A DNA stretch of 64,000 bases. Source: Hyphomicrobiales bacterium (GTDB taxonomy: Bacteria > Pseudomonadota > Alphaproteobacteria > Rhizobiales > Rhizobiaceae). The stretch spans positions 744,001 through 808,000 of the forward strand of contig UBPA01000003.1 of assembly GCA_900467185.1 (NCBI GenBank). Direction: 5' to 3'. The position numbers and the translations under genes were made by a program. Below the pieces are notes generated by a model that ran no database searches, had not been told where the DNA came from, and worked only from the letters and a program-made list of their open reading frames with translations. Shown here in pieces: positions 38,542 to 48,156 of the stretch (positions within the stretch are counted from its first letter, which is position 1; each line of letters begins with the position of its first letter).

Positions 38542-41202
38542 ATGACCGATAACAACGACGACAAGACCCTGAGCGGAGCCGGCAAGAAGACTCTGACGCT
38601 GCGCCCCTCCGGCGTGAGCCAGGGCACGGTCCGCCAGGACATGGGCCGCGGCCGCACGAAGGCTGTCGTGGTCGAAACCCGCAAGCGCCGCCCCACACGG
38701 CCGGAAGACGAGAAGCCGGTCGCACCGATCGCCTCGGCTCCCGTTCGTGCGCCGCAGCCGCGCCCGCCGGAAACGCGCCCCATGCAGCAGACCACGGTTC
38801 GCCCGCAGCCCCAGGCGCCGCGGCCCGATCCGGCACGTCCACGCACCGGCGTCGTCCTGAACCAGCTGTCTGCCGGTGAAATCGATGCGCGCCGCCGCGC
38901 ACTCGCCGAAGCGCAGATCCGCGATGCCGAGGAAGCCAAGGCGCGCGCCGCTGCCGAAGAGAAGCGCAAGATCGAGGAAGCCGAGCGCCTGAAGCGCGAA
39001 GCCGAGGAAGCCGCCCGCCGCGAAGCGGAAGAGGCTGCCCGTCCCGCCGCCGAGCGCGAAGCCGAGAAGGTAGCGCTGGCCGCTGCCGCCGAAGCCGAAA
39101 AGGCAGCGGCCGCCGCAGCTGCGGCTGCGCCGCCGGTCGTCGAACGCCCGGCGCCCGTCATCACGACGGACGCGAACGGCGTGCGCACGCGCCGCACCAA
39201 CGAGGCCGAGGAAACCCGCCCTGCCCGTCCGGGCGCGGTGCCGGTTCGCGGCAAGCCCGTGCGTCCCGAGCCTGCCAAGGCTCCCGCACGTCCGAAGACC
39301 GAGGAAGAGCGCCGCAAGGGCAAGCTGACGCTGACGGCAGCGCTGGATGACGACGGCAATGCCCGTGGTCGCTCGCTCGCGGCCATGCGTCGCCGGCAGG
39401 AGAAGTTCCGCCGCAGCCAGATGCAGGAAACGCGCGAGAAGGTCATGCGCGAGGTCATCCTGCCGGAAACCATCACCATTCAGGAACTGTCGCAGCGCAT
39501 GTCCGAACGTGCCGTCGACGTCATCAAGTACCTGATGAAGGACGGCCAGATGATGAAGCCCGGCGACGTCATCGACGCCGATCTCGCCGAGATCATCGCC
39601 GCCGAATTCGGCCACACCGTCAAGCGCGTGTCGGAATCCGACGTTGAAGAAGGCATCTTCAACCAGGCCGACGACGCCGGCGAAATGGTGTCGCGTCCTC
39701 CGGTCGTGACCATCATGGGCCATGTCGACCACGGCAAGACCTCGCTGCTCGACGCCATCCGCCAGACGAGCGTCGTCTCGGGTGAAGCCGGCGGCATCAC
39801 GCAGCATATCGGTGCCTATCAGGTCGAACAGAACGGCCAGAAGATCACCTTCATCGACACGCCCGGCCACGCCGCCTTCACGGCCATGCGTGCCCGTGGT
39901 GCGCAGGCAACCGACATCGCGATCCTCGTGGTCGCGGCCGACGACAGCGTTATGCCGCAGACGATCGAGTCCATCAGCCACGCCAAGGCTGCCGACGTTC
40001 CGATCATCGTGGCGATCAACAAGATCGACAAGCACGAAGCCAACCCGGACAAGGTGCGCCAGCAGCTGCTGCAGCACGAAGTGTTCGTGGAATCGCTCGG
40101 CGGTGAAGTTCTCGACGTCGAAGTGTCGGCCAAGAACAAGGTCAACCTCGACAAGCTGCTCGAGGCGATCCTGCTGCAGGCCGAAATCCTCGACCTCAAG
40201 GCCGATCCGAGCCGGACGGCCGAAGGTATCGTCATCGAAGCCCAGCTCGATCGCGGTCGTGGCTCGGTCGCCACCGTCCTCGTCCAGAAGGGCACGCTGA
40301 AGCCCGGCCAGATCATCGTTGCCGGCGACCAGTGGGGCCGCGTGCGCGCGCTCGTCACGGACAAGGGCGACCATGTCAAGGAAGCCGGTCCGGCGACCCC
40401 GGTCGAAGTCCTCGGCCTCTCGGGAACGCCGGCTGCCGGCGATCGCTTCGCCGTCGTCGAGAACGAAGGCCGTGCCCGCGAGATCTCCGAGTACCGCCAG
40501 CGCCTGACGCGCGACAAGGCAGTCGCCCGCCAGTCCGGCCAGCGCGGTTCGCTCGAGCAGATGATGAGCAAGCTGCAGAACACCGGGTTCAAGGAGTTCC
40601 CGCTGGTCATCAAGGGCGACGTGCAGGGTTCGGTCGAAGCCATTATCGGCGCGCTCGATCGTCTGGGCACCGACGAAGTTCGCGCCCGCATCGTTCATTC
40701 GGGCGCCGGTGCGATCACCGAGTCGGATATCGCGCTGGCGGAATCGTCGGATGCCGCGATCATCGGCTTCAACGTTCGTGCCAACGTCCAGGCACGCCAG
40801 GCGTCCGAGCGTTCGGGCATCGAGATCCGCTACTACAACATCATCTACGACCTGGTGGATGACGTGAAGGCAGCGATGTCGGGCCTGCTCTCGCCGGAGC
40901 GCCGCGAAACCTTCCTCGGCAATGCCGAAATCCTGGAAGTGTTCAACATCACCAAGACCGGCAAGGTCGCGGGTTGCCGCGTGGTCGAGGGCAAGGTCGA
41001 GCGTGGTGCGGGCGTCCGCCTCGTGCGCGACAACGTCGTCATCCACGAAGGCAAGCTCAAGACGCTCAAGCGCTTCAAGGACGAAGTGTCCGAAGTGCCG
41101 GTCGGTCAGGAATGCGGCATGGCCTTCGAGAACTACGAGGACATCCGCGCCGGCGACACCATCGAGTGCTTCCGCGTGGAGCACATCACCCGCACGCTGT
41201 AA
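38542..41202 (+). CDS. infB: Translation initiation factor IF-2
   Basis: The 886-residue GTPase has a long charged Ala/Glu-rich N-terminal region (residues about 40–270, with repeats such as [13 protein letters not shown]). The IF2_N helix-bundle follows, then the G domain from [19 protein letters not shown] near residue 392 with DTPGHAAF and NKIDKHEA. C-terminal domains bind fMet-tRNA ([20 protein letters not shown]). The operon ends here with a perfect hairpin instead of continuing to rbfA. Confidence 0.98.
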   Translation: MTDNNDDKTLSGAGKKTLTLRPSGVSQGTVRQDMGRGRTKAVVVETRKRRPTRPEDEKPVAPIASAPVRAPQPRPPETRPMQQTTVRPQPQAPRPDPARPRTGVVLNQLSAGEIDARRRALAEAQIRDAEEAKARAAAEEKRKIEEAERLKREAEEAARREAEEAARPAAEREAEKVALAAAAEAEKAAAAAAAAAPPVVERPAPVITTDANGVRTRRTNEAEETRPARPGAVPVRGKPVRPEPAKAPARPKTEEERRKGKLTLTAALDDDGNARGRSLAAMRRRQEKFRRSQMQETREKVMREVILPETITIQELSQRMSERAVDVIKYLMKDGQMMKPGDVIDADLAEIIAAEFGHTVKRVSESDVEEGIFNQADDAGEMVSRPPVVTIMGHVDHGKTSLLDAIRQTSVVSGEAGGITQHIGAYQVEQNGQKITFIDTPGHAAFTAMRARGAQATDIAILVVAADDSVMPQTIESISHAKAADVPIIVAINKIDKHEANPDKVRQQLLQHEVFVESLGGEVLDVEVSAKNKVNLDKLLEAILLQAEILDLKADPSRTAEGIVIEAQLDRGRGSVATVLVQKGTLKPGQIIVAGDQWGRVRALVTDKGDHVKEAGPATPVEVLGLSGTPAAGDRFAVVENEGRAREISEYRQRLTRDKAVARQSGQRGSLEQMMSKLQNTGFKEFPLVIKGDVQGSVEAIIGALDRLGTDEVRARIVHSGAGAITESDIALAESSDAAIIGFNVRANVQARQASERSGIEIRYYNIIYDLVDDVKAAMSGLLSPERRETFLGNAEILEVFNITKTGKVAGCRVVEGKVERGAGVRLVRDNVVIHEGKLKTLKRFKDEVSEVPVGQECGMAFENYEDIRAGDTIECFRVEHITRTL

Positions 41203-41224
41203 GGCGCGGGTGGATCGCAGATTT

Positions 41225-41252
41225 GAAAATGGCGGCTTCGGCCGCCATTTTC
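41225..41252. terminator. Perfect 12-bp TTCG-loop bidirectional terminator after infB
   Basis: GAAAATGGCGGC (41225–41236) and GCCGCCATTTTC (41241–41252) pair perfectly around a TTCG tetraloop. A/T ends on both sides make it work in both directions, for infB (plus) and the DoxX gene (minus, stop at 41266). Confidence 0.9.
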
Positions 41253-41265
41253 GTGTCCGGTCGCC

Positions 41266-41715
41266 TCAGATCTGGCGGCCGAGCTTCGCATCGACCGACT
41301 GGGCGTTCGAGCCGCGGATGGCGAAATAGAGGAAGATCGCCGCCCACAAAATCGATTTCTCGGCACCGGCCAGCCCCTCGGCCTTGACGATGCCGTGGAA
41401 ATAGACGGTGACGAGAAGAACGATCATCGAGGCGAAGGCCGCAGGCCGCGTAAAGAGGCCGATGGCGACGAGAATGCCGCCGAAGAACTCGGTGGCGGCG
41501 AGCAGCGGCGACCAGAAGACGCCGGGATAGAAGCCCAGACCCTCGACCATGCCGACGGCGCCGAAGGGGTTGGTGATCTTGCCGAAGCCGTGGGTGACGA
41601 GAAGAGCGCCGGCGGCGACGCGCAGGACGGTTTCCGCCGTCGTATCGAAGGGACGATAGAGGCGCTGGAGGGACGGGAAGATCGGCCGCGGGCGGCCGGT
41701 AACGAGATCGGTCAT
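41266..41715 (-). CDS. DoxX family membrane protein
   Basis: Starting at MTDLVTGRPRPIFPSLQRLY (ATG at 41715 behind AGGAG) gives 149 residues. Four hydrophobic helices carry the DoxX pattern: ETVLRVAAGALLVTHGFGKI, LAATEFFGGILVAIGLFTRP and a final ILWAAIFLYFAIRG. DoxX proteins are small membrane proteins linked to oxidative stress or respiratory redox systems. The substrate is unknown. It is divergent from the SelT/W/H-like gene. Confidence 0.9.
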   Translation of the reverse strand: MTDLVTGRPRPIFPSLQRLYRPFDTTAETVLRVAAGALLVTHGFGKITNPFGAVGMVEGLGFYPGVFWSPLLAATEFFGGILVAIGLFTRPAAFASMIVLLVTVYFHGIVKAEGLAGAEKSILWAAIFLYFAIRGSNAQSVDAKLGRQI

Positions 41716-41933
41716 AAAACGGGCTCCTGGGTTCGGGGCAAACGACGTGCCCTCCCCCTCTTCCCGCAGTTGATCGTCACCGCAAGCCATGCCGTCGAAA
41801 AACCTGAGACTTCAGGTTAACATTTGCGTGAAAGTTCCGGTCGAAAACCGGGCGGACCCTGCGCGAACCGTTTCGGTCCGCCCGGGAATGCAGTAAGCCT
41901 CGTCCGCAACCACACCGCCCAAGGAGCCGGGTC

Positions 41934-42224
41934 ATGAGCCAGGGAAAACCCCGTGTCAGCATTCTCTATTGCACGCAGTGCAACTGGCTTCTGCGCTCCG
42001 GCTGGATGGCGCAGGAGTTGCTGCAGACCTTTCCGGACGCGCTGGGCGAAGTCGCACTTGTCCCGGGTACCGGTGGAAACTTCGAAATCCATGTCGATGA
42101 GACTCTGATCTGGGAGCGCAAGCGCGATGGCGGCTTCCCCGGCCCCAAGGAACTGAAGCAGCGGGTGCGGGACATTATCGCGCCCGAGCGCGATCTCGGA
42201 CATACGGATCGGCCTGCCTCTTGA
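41934..42224 (+). CDS. SelT/SelW/SelH family (Rdx) redox protein, Cys form
   Basis: The 96-residue thioredoxin-like protein starts behind GGAGC. The redox motif CTQC in VSILYCTQCNWLLRSGW replaces the CxxU of the selenoprotein forms, so no selenocysteine is used. FPDALGEVALVPGTGGNFEI, then WERKRDGGFPGPKELKQ, complete the Rdx family pattern. It overlaps the next gene by four bases (TTGA). Confidence 0.92.
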   Translation: MSQGKPRVSILYCTQCNWLLRSGWMAQELLQTFPDALGEVALVPGTGGNFEIHVDETLIWERKRDGGFPGPKELKQRVRDIIAPERDLGHTDRPAS

Positions 42225-42646
42225 GCCTCGCAGCCCTCACCGGCGTCTTTGCCGCCGCCTTCCTGTCGGCCACGCTTCTGTTCGGCCTTTCCGAAGCCGC
42301 CGTCATCGCCGCCCTTCAGGATCCGAACCTGCCACGCGGCTTTGTTTTTCTGGTCGCAACGGCCGGCAATGTGCTGGGTGCCGTCGTCAACTTCGTCCTC
42401 GGCCGCTTCTTCCTGCGGTTCGAGGGGCGACGATGGTTTCCGGTGTCGCAGAAAGGTCGCGCGCGGGCGGAGGCCATCTTCCGAAGATACGGCCAGCCGG
42501 TGCTGCTTCTCTCCTGGATGCCCGTCATCGGCGACCCGCTGACGCTGGCAGCCGGCCTGCTGCGCATGCCGTGGCTGCCGTTCCTGATCTATGTCGCCCT
42601 CGGCAAGGCGGCGCGCTATGCCGTGCTGGTCTGGGCATTCGGATAA
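42221..42646 (+). CDS. YqaA/VTT (DedA-related) membrane protein
   Basis: The 141-residue protein starts with TTG overlapping the preceding stop. Hydrophobic helices flank VATAGNVLGAVVNFVLGRFF and LLLSWMPVIGDPLTLAAGLL, the VTT (SNARE-associated/DedA-like) signature of YqaA. These proteins are thought to move lipids between membrane leaflets. Coupling with the Rdx-type gene is visible. A functional link is only suggested. Confidence 0.88.
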   Translation: MSLAALTGVFAAAFLSATLLFGLSEAAVIAALQDPNLPRGFVFLVATAGNVLGAVVNFVLGRFFLRFEGRRWFPVSQKGRARAEAIFRRYGQPVLLLSWMPVIGDPLTLAAGLLRMPWLPFLIYVALGKAARYAVLVWAFG

Positions 42647-42765
42647 GGCGGCCCCTTTAACCGCCTCGCGCTTTTTCCGCCGCGCCCCGCGCGTATGCCT
42701 GTGATACGGCACGGCTTTGCGATATTCCTGCCTGCAACACATCGCAGACGCAGGAGAGCCGCGAC

Positions 42766-44235
42766 ATGAGCCTGAAATTCGGAACCAGCGGACTGCGTGG
42801 TCTGTCCGTCGATCTCGAGGGTCCGGCCGCCGCGCTCTATGCCACGGCCTTTGCGCATTATCTGCTCTCCACCGGCCAGGCGAGGCCCGGCGATACCGTC
42901 CTCATCGCCCGGGATTTCCGCGCGTCCAGCCCGGCGATCTCGGCGATTGCCGCGGGCGCGCTTCTGCGCTCCGGCCTGACCGTTCTCGACTGCGGCACCG
43001 TGCCGACGCCGGCGCTGGCGCTGCAGGCGCTCGCCACGCGGTCCGCGGCCCTGATGGTCACCGGCTCGCATATCCCCGCCGACCGCAACGGCATCAAGTT
43101 CTACCGCCCGGACGGCGAGATCGCCAAGGCGGACGAAGAGGCGATCACCGCGGCGGCGGATCGGCTTCGCGCCAGCCAGACCGTGATCGATGTCACGCCG
43201 GCAGACGTGCCGACCATCGCGGCCACGGTGCGCGATCTCTTCGTCGCCCGCAATGTGCGCCTCCTGCCCGATCGCGCGCTCTCCGGTCTGCGGGTCGGCG
43301 TCTACCAGCACTCCACGGTCGCGCGCGACCTCTTCGTCGAGGTTCTCGCACATTACGGCGCCGACGTCGTGCCGCTCGGACGCTCGGAGACCTTCATTCC
43401 GGTGGATACCGAAGCGGTCTCCCCGGAGACCGTCACGGCCTTGCGCGGCTGGGCGCGCGAACATCGGCTCGACGCGATCGTTTCTGCGGATGGGGACGGC
43501 GACCGCCCTCTCGTCGGCAACGAGGCCGGCGAGCCGATCCGGGGGGATCTTCTCGGTCTGATCGCCGCCGAATTCCTCGGCGCCACCGTCGCGGTCACGC
43601 CGGTCACCTCGAATTCCGGGCTGGAGCGCCGCGGGACGACCGAGATCCTGCGGACGCGCGTCGGCTCTCCCTTCGTCATCGCGGGCATGCAGGACGCGGC
43701 GAAGGCCGGACATGCGCGTGTGGTCGGCTTCGAGGCCAATGGCGGAACGCTGACGGGAAGCACCGTGACGGTGAACGGCACCACGCTTGCCGCCCTTCCA
43801 ACCCGCGACTGCTTCCTGCCGGTGCTGGCGATCCTCTCCGAGGCTGCGGAGCGCCGTCAGCCGCTGTCGGCCATCGTCGGCCGCTACAACCTTCCCATCG
43901 CCCTCAGCGACCGTCTGGAGCGGTTTCCGGTGGAAACCAGTCAGGCTTTGATGGCACATCTCCGGAGCAGCCCTGCAGCGCTTGCGGCCTTCCTGGAGCC
44001 GCTCGGCGTGCCCACGTCCGTCAGCGATATCGACGGTCTGCGCGTGACGCTTGGGGACGAAAGCATCGTCCATCTCCGCCCCTCCGGCAATGCGCCGGAA
44101 ATGCGCTGCTACGTCGAAGCGGAGACGGAAGCCAAGGCTGTCGCCTTGCTAACCGCCGGCCTTGCCCGCATTCGCGCCTGGGCCGACCAGGCAGGCTCAG
44201 GACGGGCGATGGAGCCCGGTAAAGCCACAGAATGA
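42766..44235 (+). CDS. Phosphomannomutase (alpha-D-phosphohexomutase)
   Basis: The 489-residue enzyme begins MSLKFGTSGLRGLSVDLEG. It shows the four phosphohexomutase loops: catalytic Ser loop MVTGSHIPADRNGIKFY, metal loop SADGDGDRPLVGNE, sugar loop VVGFEANGGTLTGS and phosphate-binding HLRPSGNAPEMRCY. It interconverts mannose- or glucose-6-phosphate and 1-phosphate for surface polysaccharide precursors. The Ser loop has His and Ile where PMM/PGM usually has TGSHNP, a slight variation. It is upstream of tRNA-Leu. Confidence 0.92.
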   Translation: MSLKFGTSGLRGLSVDLEGPAAALYATAFAHYLLSTGQARPGDTVLIARDFRASSPAISAIAAGALLRSGLTVLDCGTVPTPALALQALATRSAALMVTGSHIPADRNGIKFYRPDGEIAKADEEAITAAADRLRASQTVIDVTPADVPTIAATVRDLFVARNVRLLPDRALSGLRVGVYQHSTVARDLFVEVLAHYGADVVPLGRSETFIPVDTEAVSPETVTALRGWAREHRLDAIVSADGDGDRPLVGNEAGEPIRGDLLGLIAAEFLGATVAVTPVTSNSGLERRGTTEILRTRVGSPFVIAGMQDAAKAGHARVVGFEANGGTLTGSTVTVNGTTLAALPTRDCFLPVLAILSEAAERRQPLSAIVGRYNLPIALSDRLERFPVETSQALMAHLRSSPAALAAFLEPLGVPTSVSDIDGLRVTLGDESIVHLRPSGNAPEMRCYVEAETEAKAVALLTAGLARIRAWADQAGSGRAMEPGKATE

Positions 44236-44291
44236 AAAGATAGCGAATACAGCACCTTAGCCGAGGTGTCGTGAATTCTTCAAAATCGCTG

Positions 44292-44320
44292 TTGACACTT
44301 GACGCCCGGCCTTTTACATC
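44292..44320 (+). promoter_or_regulatory. Candidate promoter of tRNA-Leu
   Basis: TTGACA (44292–44297), 17 bases, then TACATC (44315–44320). The -35 is perfect and the -10 weak. It ends 10 bases before the tRNA. Confidence 0.5.
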
Positions 44321-44330
44321 CCCGCTCGTC

Positions 44331-44417
44331 GCCCAGATGGCGGAATTGGTAGACGCGCCAGCTTCAGGTGCTGGTACCCGAAAGGGTGTGGAGGTTCGAG
44401 TCCTCTTCTGGGCACCA
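44331..44417 (+). tRNA. tRNA-Leu (CAG)
   Basis: The 87-nt class II tRNA has acceptor stem GCCCAGA/TCTGGGC and an encoded CCA end. The anticodon arm is CCAGC-TTCAGGT-GCTGG with anticodon CAG. It has a long variable arm (ACCCGAAAGGGTG) and T loop GTTCGAGTC. No integrase gene or direct repeat of the 3' end is seen downstream. Confidence 0.97.
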
Positions 44418-44437
44418 AATTCCCGAAAACTACCCAT

Positions 44438-44462
44438 AAAGCCCTGCTCGCGCAGGGCTTTT
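44438..44462 (+). terminator. Intrinsic terminator after tRNA-Leu
   Basis: GCCCTGC (44441–44447) and GCAGGGC (44452–44458) pair around TCGC and are followed by TTTT. AAA before the stem extends the pairing. Confidence 0.9.
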
Positions 44463-44724
44463 GGCGTTTCGGGACATGGATGGACGAGAATACGGATGTC
44501 GACGGGCCGTGCCTGCGTCGGGGTCCTACGGGCTATGAACCACGTGCGCGCGCCCTGCCGCACGGCATGTCACAAAACTCTTACTTTTCATCGTGCAGAA
44601 GTCACGCTTCTCAGCCGGCGAGATTTCGCATCTTCTTGAACATGTTTCCATGATTCGCGGCGCGACCGTTTGCACCTCGGAGGGAACGCGTCGAGCTTCA
44701 TGATCAAGCGAAGGGGGTGTCGTG

Positions 44725-44949
44725 ATGGGGAAAAACGATAACGTTGAAAACTGGGCCGTGCTGCGGGCGCAGCAGATCCTGATGCGGGAGGGCATGGACC
44801 TTGCCGTGTCGGCCCGCGATGCGAATACGGGGGCGGTTCGCGCCAAGGGAAAGCTTCTGGCCATGGCGATCGCCGCATCGCTGATGGAGGCATCCGCCTC
44901 CTCCCTGCGAGCCGAGGGGACCTCCCAGGGCGCCGTTCGCCATATGTAA
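44725..44949 (+). CDS. Small hypothetical protein (74 aa)
   Basis: A purine-rich AAGGGGG lies about eight bases before ATG 44725, and a GTG one codon earlier is also possible. The product is helical and soluble: NWAVLRAQQILMREGMDLAV, then GKLLAMAIAASLMEASASSL. I do not recognise the family. It follows a 262-base stretch after the tRNA terminator in which I see no gene. The good ribosome binding site and the amphipathic protein support a real gene. Confidence 0.55.
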   Translation: MGKNDNVENWAVLRAQQILMREGMDLAVSARDANTGAVRAKGKLLAMAIAASLMEASASSLRAEGTSQGAVRHM

Positions 44950-45098
44950 CGCCCGGCATCGCGTCCGGGCGCCACCGCTGCGGTAGCGCGTCGTTCTGAC
45001 GTCGCGTCGATACGCGGCTATCGGGCCACAGATCTAGCGATGTCGAGACGGGCACGACACAGCTACAGTTCGCCTTCCTGCAGAGGGAGGGAGCCTTC

Positions 45099-45326
45099 AT
45101 GTCGTTTCTATCGGATATGGCGCTCGAGCAAACGGAGATCGATATCGTCTATCGGGCGCTCGATCTCTGGTGTCGGGAGATCGGCGTGCCCATCGACAGC
45201 ACGGACGGCCGCGATGTCGCGACCGTGCTGCTCGCTCTCTACAAGACGGGCCATACGACCGAGACGGCGCTTCTGGCGGCGATGCGCAGGATCGATCCCG
45301 ATGGGCCGATCCCCGCATCTCCTTAA
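45099..45326 (+). CDS. Small hypothetical protein (75 aa)
   Basis: ATG at 45099 follows GGGAGGGAG. The protein is mainly helical: LEQTEIDIVYRALDLWCREI, then VATVLLALYKTGHTTETALL and AAMRRIDPDGPIP. Similar short proteins exist in rhizobia as far as I recall, without an assigned function. No signal peptide or membrane helix is present. It converges on the 2-hydroxyacid dehydrogenase gene, 46 bases away. Confidence 0.65.
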   Translation: MSFLSDMALEQTEIDIVYRALDLWCREIGVPIDSTDGRDVATVLLALYKTGHTTETALLAAMRRIDPDGPIPASP

Positions 45327-45372
45327 AGCATGCCCGACTCCCGAAGCCGCGTTACAGTTCGGTCGACAGGTC

Positions 45373-46404
45373 TCAGTTGTTGGTGACGGGCTTGGAGCGC
45401 ATGCGCGACACGGTCTCGCGTTCCGCGCGCTTGCAGCGCATGGGCGGCAGTCCGCGATCCATCAGGTCCATATCCTCCAGCACCATGTCGCCCATCTTCT
45501 TGAAGGCGCTGTCGAGGGCCCCTGCCCGGTGCGCGGACCGCAGGAAACCAGGCAGGCTGCGGACCTTGTGGTCGAGCGGCAGCGGCTCTTCGGGAAAGAC
45601 ATCGCTGGCCGCGACGATATGGCCCGCTTCGACGGCGGCCATCAGATCGTCGAAATCCACCACATTGGCGCGGCTCAGCAGAATGAAGGCGGCGCCCTTC
45701 CTCATCCTTGCGAAGGCCTGCGCATTCAGGAAATTCTCATTCTCGCTGGTCACGGCCGCCACGACGAAGATGAAATCGCTTTCGGACAGCACGGTGTCGA
45801 GATCTGCCGGAATGACGCCGTTGTCCTTGAGAATCGAGGCGGGCAGCCAGGGATCGAACACACGCGTGACCGTCCGGAAGCCGGTGAGCACCCGGTTCAG
45901 CGCCTTGCCGAGATCGCCGAAGCCGATGATACCGACGTTGGAACCGCTCAAAAGCCGTGCCGTCCGGTTGCCGTCTCCGCCCCAGAGCTCGCGCCCTTCC
46001 CGGAAGTCGAGATCGGCATCGACCAAGCCGCGCGCAATGCCGAGCGCCATCGCAAGGCCCAGTTCCGCGACCGGCTCGGCAAAGACCTGCCCGGTGGTGA
46101 CGACATGAATGCCGCGCTCGAACAGCACGTCATAGGGCATATTGTTGATCAGGTTGCTTTCCACATTGAGGACGCAGCGCAGCTGCGGCATCCGCGCGAG
46201 CGTCGCGGCATCGAGCGGCGGCTGGCCGAGCACGTAGCGCGCCGCTCCCAGAATATCGCCATCGAGGCTCGCCACCGTATCGGCCTCCACCTCCACGATC
46301 CGATATCGGTCGTGGAGAACGCCGAGGGCTTCCGGCGTGAAAATCAGATCGAGCGTTCGCGGCTCGGGCGCGCTGATCACCAGCGGCTTTTCGTTCTTGG
46401 ACAT
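45373..46404 (-). CDS. D-isomer-specific 2-hydroxyacid dehydrogenase family protein
   Basis: ATG at 46404 lies seven bases after GGAGGA, and an ATG two codons upstream is too close to that site. The 343-residue protein has the NAD-binding loop VGIIGFGDLGKALNRVL. The catalytic triad is Arg in LLSRANVVDFDDLMAAV, Glu in ASDVFPEEPLPLD and His in FLRSAHRAGALDSAF. The likely substrate is a 2-keto or 2-hydroxy acid (phosphoglycerate, glyoxylate or similar), not determinable here. Confidence 0.9.
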   Translation of the reverse strand: MSKNEKPLVISAPEPRTLDLIFTPEALGVLHDRYRIVEVEADTVASLDGDILGAARYVLGQPPLDAATLARMPQLRCVLNVESNLINNMPYDVLFERGIHVVTTGQVFAEPVAELGLAMALGIARGLVDADLDFREGRELWGGDGNRTARLLSGSNVGIIGFGDLGKALNRVLTGFRTVTRVFDPWLPASILKDNGVIPADLDTVLSESDFIFVVAAVTSENENFLNAQAFARMRKGAAFILLSRANVVDFDDLMAAVEAGHIVAASDVFPEEPLPLDHKVRSLPGFLRSAHRAGALDSAFKKMGDMVLEDMDLMDRGLPPMRCKRAERETVSRMRSKPVTNN

Positions 46405-46548
46405 TCGCATTCCTCCCGCATCATTCCGGCCCTGTCTCCTCGCGGTCCAGCCTCACAGGGCAGAGGTCGGACAGTCGCTCAAACCTCCCGCGGTTGACGA
46501 CGACCCTGCGTATCAGACGAAAAGCGTGGAGGACATCGGGGGATTGCG

Positions 46549-46881
46549 TCAATAATTGAAGCCGCGAAGCTGCCGGTAGTTCGACGGCGGCAGGCGGGGA
46601 GAGACAAACTCCGGGCCGCCATCGCGGCTGCAGACGTTGACCGTGTGACAACGCGGCCCCCGACTGGGCAGGATATTGCCCTGCGCGCGATCGATCAGGG
46701 CCTGCTCGCAGCGCAGATTGCTGGTCGTGCCGATCGGATCGAGTGGCTCGACGCCGGGCAGGCTGTCGAAGGTGACGACCGGCTGTTGCGATTGTGCGGC
46801 AACCGGCATCGCCATCGCGCCCAGCGCGGCCAGGAGGCCGACAAGAACGATGGATCCGTTTCGCATGCCTGCTCGTTCCAT
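46549..46881 (-). CDS. Hypothetical secreted protein (about 105–110 aa)
   Basis: The frame has starts at 46881 and 46866. The second gives a standard signal peptide (MRNGSIVLVGLLAALGAMAM, cleavage near VAAQ). The mature part has three cysteines (NLRCEQALID, GPRCHTVNVCSRDGG) and ends in an aromatic segment YRQLRGFNY. It is probably periplasmic or disulfide-bonded. I do not recognise the family. It is divergent from the RNase D-like gene. Confidence 0.65.
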   Translation of the reverse strand: MERAGMRNGSIVLVGLLAALGAMAMPVAAQSQQPVVTFDSLPGVEPLDPIGTTSNLRCEQALIDRAQGNILPSRGPRCHTVNVCSRDGGPEFVSPRLPPSNYRQLRGFNY

Positions 46882-47060
46882 GGCTCACGCCCCTTTCGCC
46901 CATCATCTGGCAGCCAAGCGAACGCTATCGCATCGGGGCCGGTTCCGCGTTATACCGCCTGCGCATTCCACCGGTTGCGGCACCACCTCGGTGACAGCCC
47001 CGACCGTCGATAATGGCCGGCAGCCTGCCCATCGGGCAGGATGATGATGTGGGGAATTTC

Positions 47061-47687
47061 ATGCCGAATACAATACGGTTTCACGAAGGTGATATCGCCG
47101 CCGAGGACGCCGCCCGCTACAAGGGCGCGATCGCGGTGGATACCGAGACGCTCGGCCTCGTGCCGCGTCGCGATCGTCTCTGCCTCGTGCAGCTTTCGCC
47201 GGGCGACGGAACGGCCGATATCGTGCAGATCGCGCCGGGCCAGACGACAGCGCCCCACCTTGTGCACATGCTGGCCGATCCGGCGCGGCAGAAGATCTTT
47301 CATTATGGCCGTTTCGATATCGCCGTGCTCTTCCACACCTTCGGGGTCACCACGACGCCGGTGTTCTGCACGAAGATCGCCTCACGCCTCGCGCGCACCT
47401 ATACGGACCGACACGGCCTGAAGGACAATCTGAAGGAAATGCTGGAGGTCGATATCTCCAAGCAGCAGCAATCGTCCGACTGGGCCGCCGCGACGCTGAC
47501 GCCAGCACAGCTGGACTATGCCGCCTCCGACGTGCTGCACCTGCATGCGCTCCGCGACAAGCTGAACCAGCGGCTGATGCGCGACGGGCGGATCGACCAT
47601 GCGGAGGCATGTTTCGCCTTCCTGCCCACCCGCGCAAAGCTCGACCTCATCGGCTGGGAGGCCACGGATATCTTCGCGCACAGCTGA
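47061..47687 (+). CDS. RNase D-type 3'-5' exonuclease (DEDDy)
   Basis: The 208-residue protein contains only the exonuclease domain. Its DEDDy motifs are AIAVDTETLGLVPRRD (Asp27, Glu29), IFHYGRFDIAVL and LDYAASDVLHLHAL with the Tyr. The HRDC domains of E. coli RNase D are absent, as in other short rhizobial homologues. It is likely to trim stable RNA precursors. ATG at 47061 follows GGGGA. Confidence 0.92.
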   Translation: MPNTIRFHEGDIAAEDAARYKGAIAVDTETLGLVPRRDRLCLVQLSPGDGTADIVQIAPGQTTAPHLVHMLADPARQKIFHYGRFDIAVLFHTFGVTTTPVFCTKIASRLARTYTDRHGLKDNLKEMLEVDISKQQQSSDWAAATLTPAQLDYAASDVLHLHALRDKLNQRLMRDGRIDHAEACFAFLPTRAKLDLIGWEATDIFAHS

Positions 47688-47698
47688 AGCGGCCATCG

Positions 47699-48043
47699 CT
47701 ACGTTTGTGAGGGCTTGCGCACCACGCCGAGGCGGGCGACGACCTCCTTGGGGATGCCGTAGCGCTCAATGGCATCGCGGTTGGAGCGCAGGCCGCAGAT
47801 TTCGCGCTGAATGAAGAAGGACCAGACGGGGTCGGCCGCCGCATCCAGCAGCGCCTCGCGGCCCTCCGGCGTCGTTTCCGGGTCGCCGAGGCCCTGCAGC
47901 GCGGCGATCGCCTTTTCCACCCTTAACCCATGACGACCGAGCGCATCGGCGCGTTCGGCCATCAGCTCGTATTCGAGGATATCGAGGCCGCCCTGACCGG
48001 CGCCCCCGGGATTGCCGAACGATTGTGGCGGCCTGACCGACAT
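47699..48043 (-). CDS. Hypothetical protein, possibly DUF6665
   Basis: The 114-residue protein starts behind AGGAGG. It is helical: LDILEYELMAERADALGRHG and KAIAALQGLGDPETTPEGRE, then PVWSFFIQREICGLRSNRDA. The LEYELMAERA…LGR pattern recalls DUF6665, which I hold from memory without checking. The C-terminal half (AIERYGIPKEVVARLG) is also conserved in style. Function unknown. It converges on the RNase D-like gene with 11 bases between and may share a transcript with nothing else. Confidence 0.75.
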   Translation of the reverse strand: MSVRPPQSFGNPGGAGQGGLDILEYELMAERADALGRHGLRVEKAIAALQGLGDPETTPEGREALLDAAADPVWSFFIQREICGLRSNRDAIERYGIPKEVVARLGVVRKPSQT

Positions 48044-48156
48044 TTCGGACCTCCTGCTTGCGTCTCGCCGTGCGGCCGGGCAGCCGTCATGCCTCCGCTG
48101 TCATTCCGGATCTGGGGATCGCGCCCCTGACCTGCAAGAGGTGCGGTACGCTCATC

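Noticed and set aside
38308-41184. 958-codon open frame antisense to infB
   Set aside because: It mirrors infB codons in GC-rich DNA, has no recognisable domain, and infB is certain.
41934-42224. Selenoprotein (SelT/W/H family)
   Set aside because: The redox motif is CTQC with Cys codons, and there is no in-frame TGA.
44331-44417. tRNA-Leu as an integration site for a genomic island
   Set aside because: No integrase follows and I found no repeat of the tRNA 3' end downstream.
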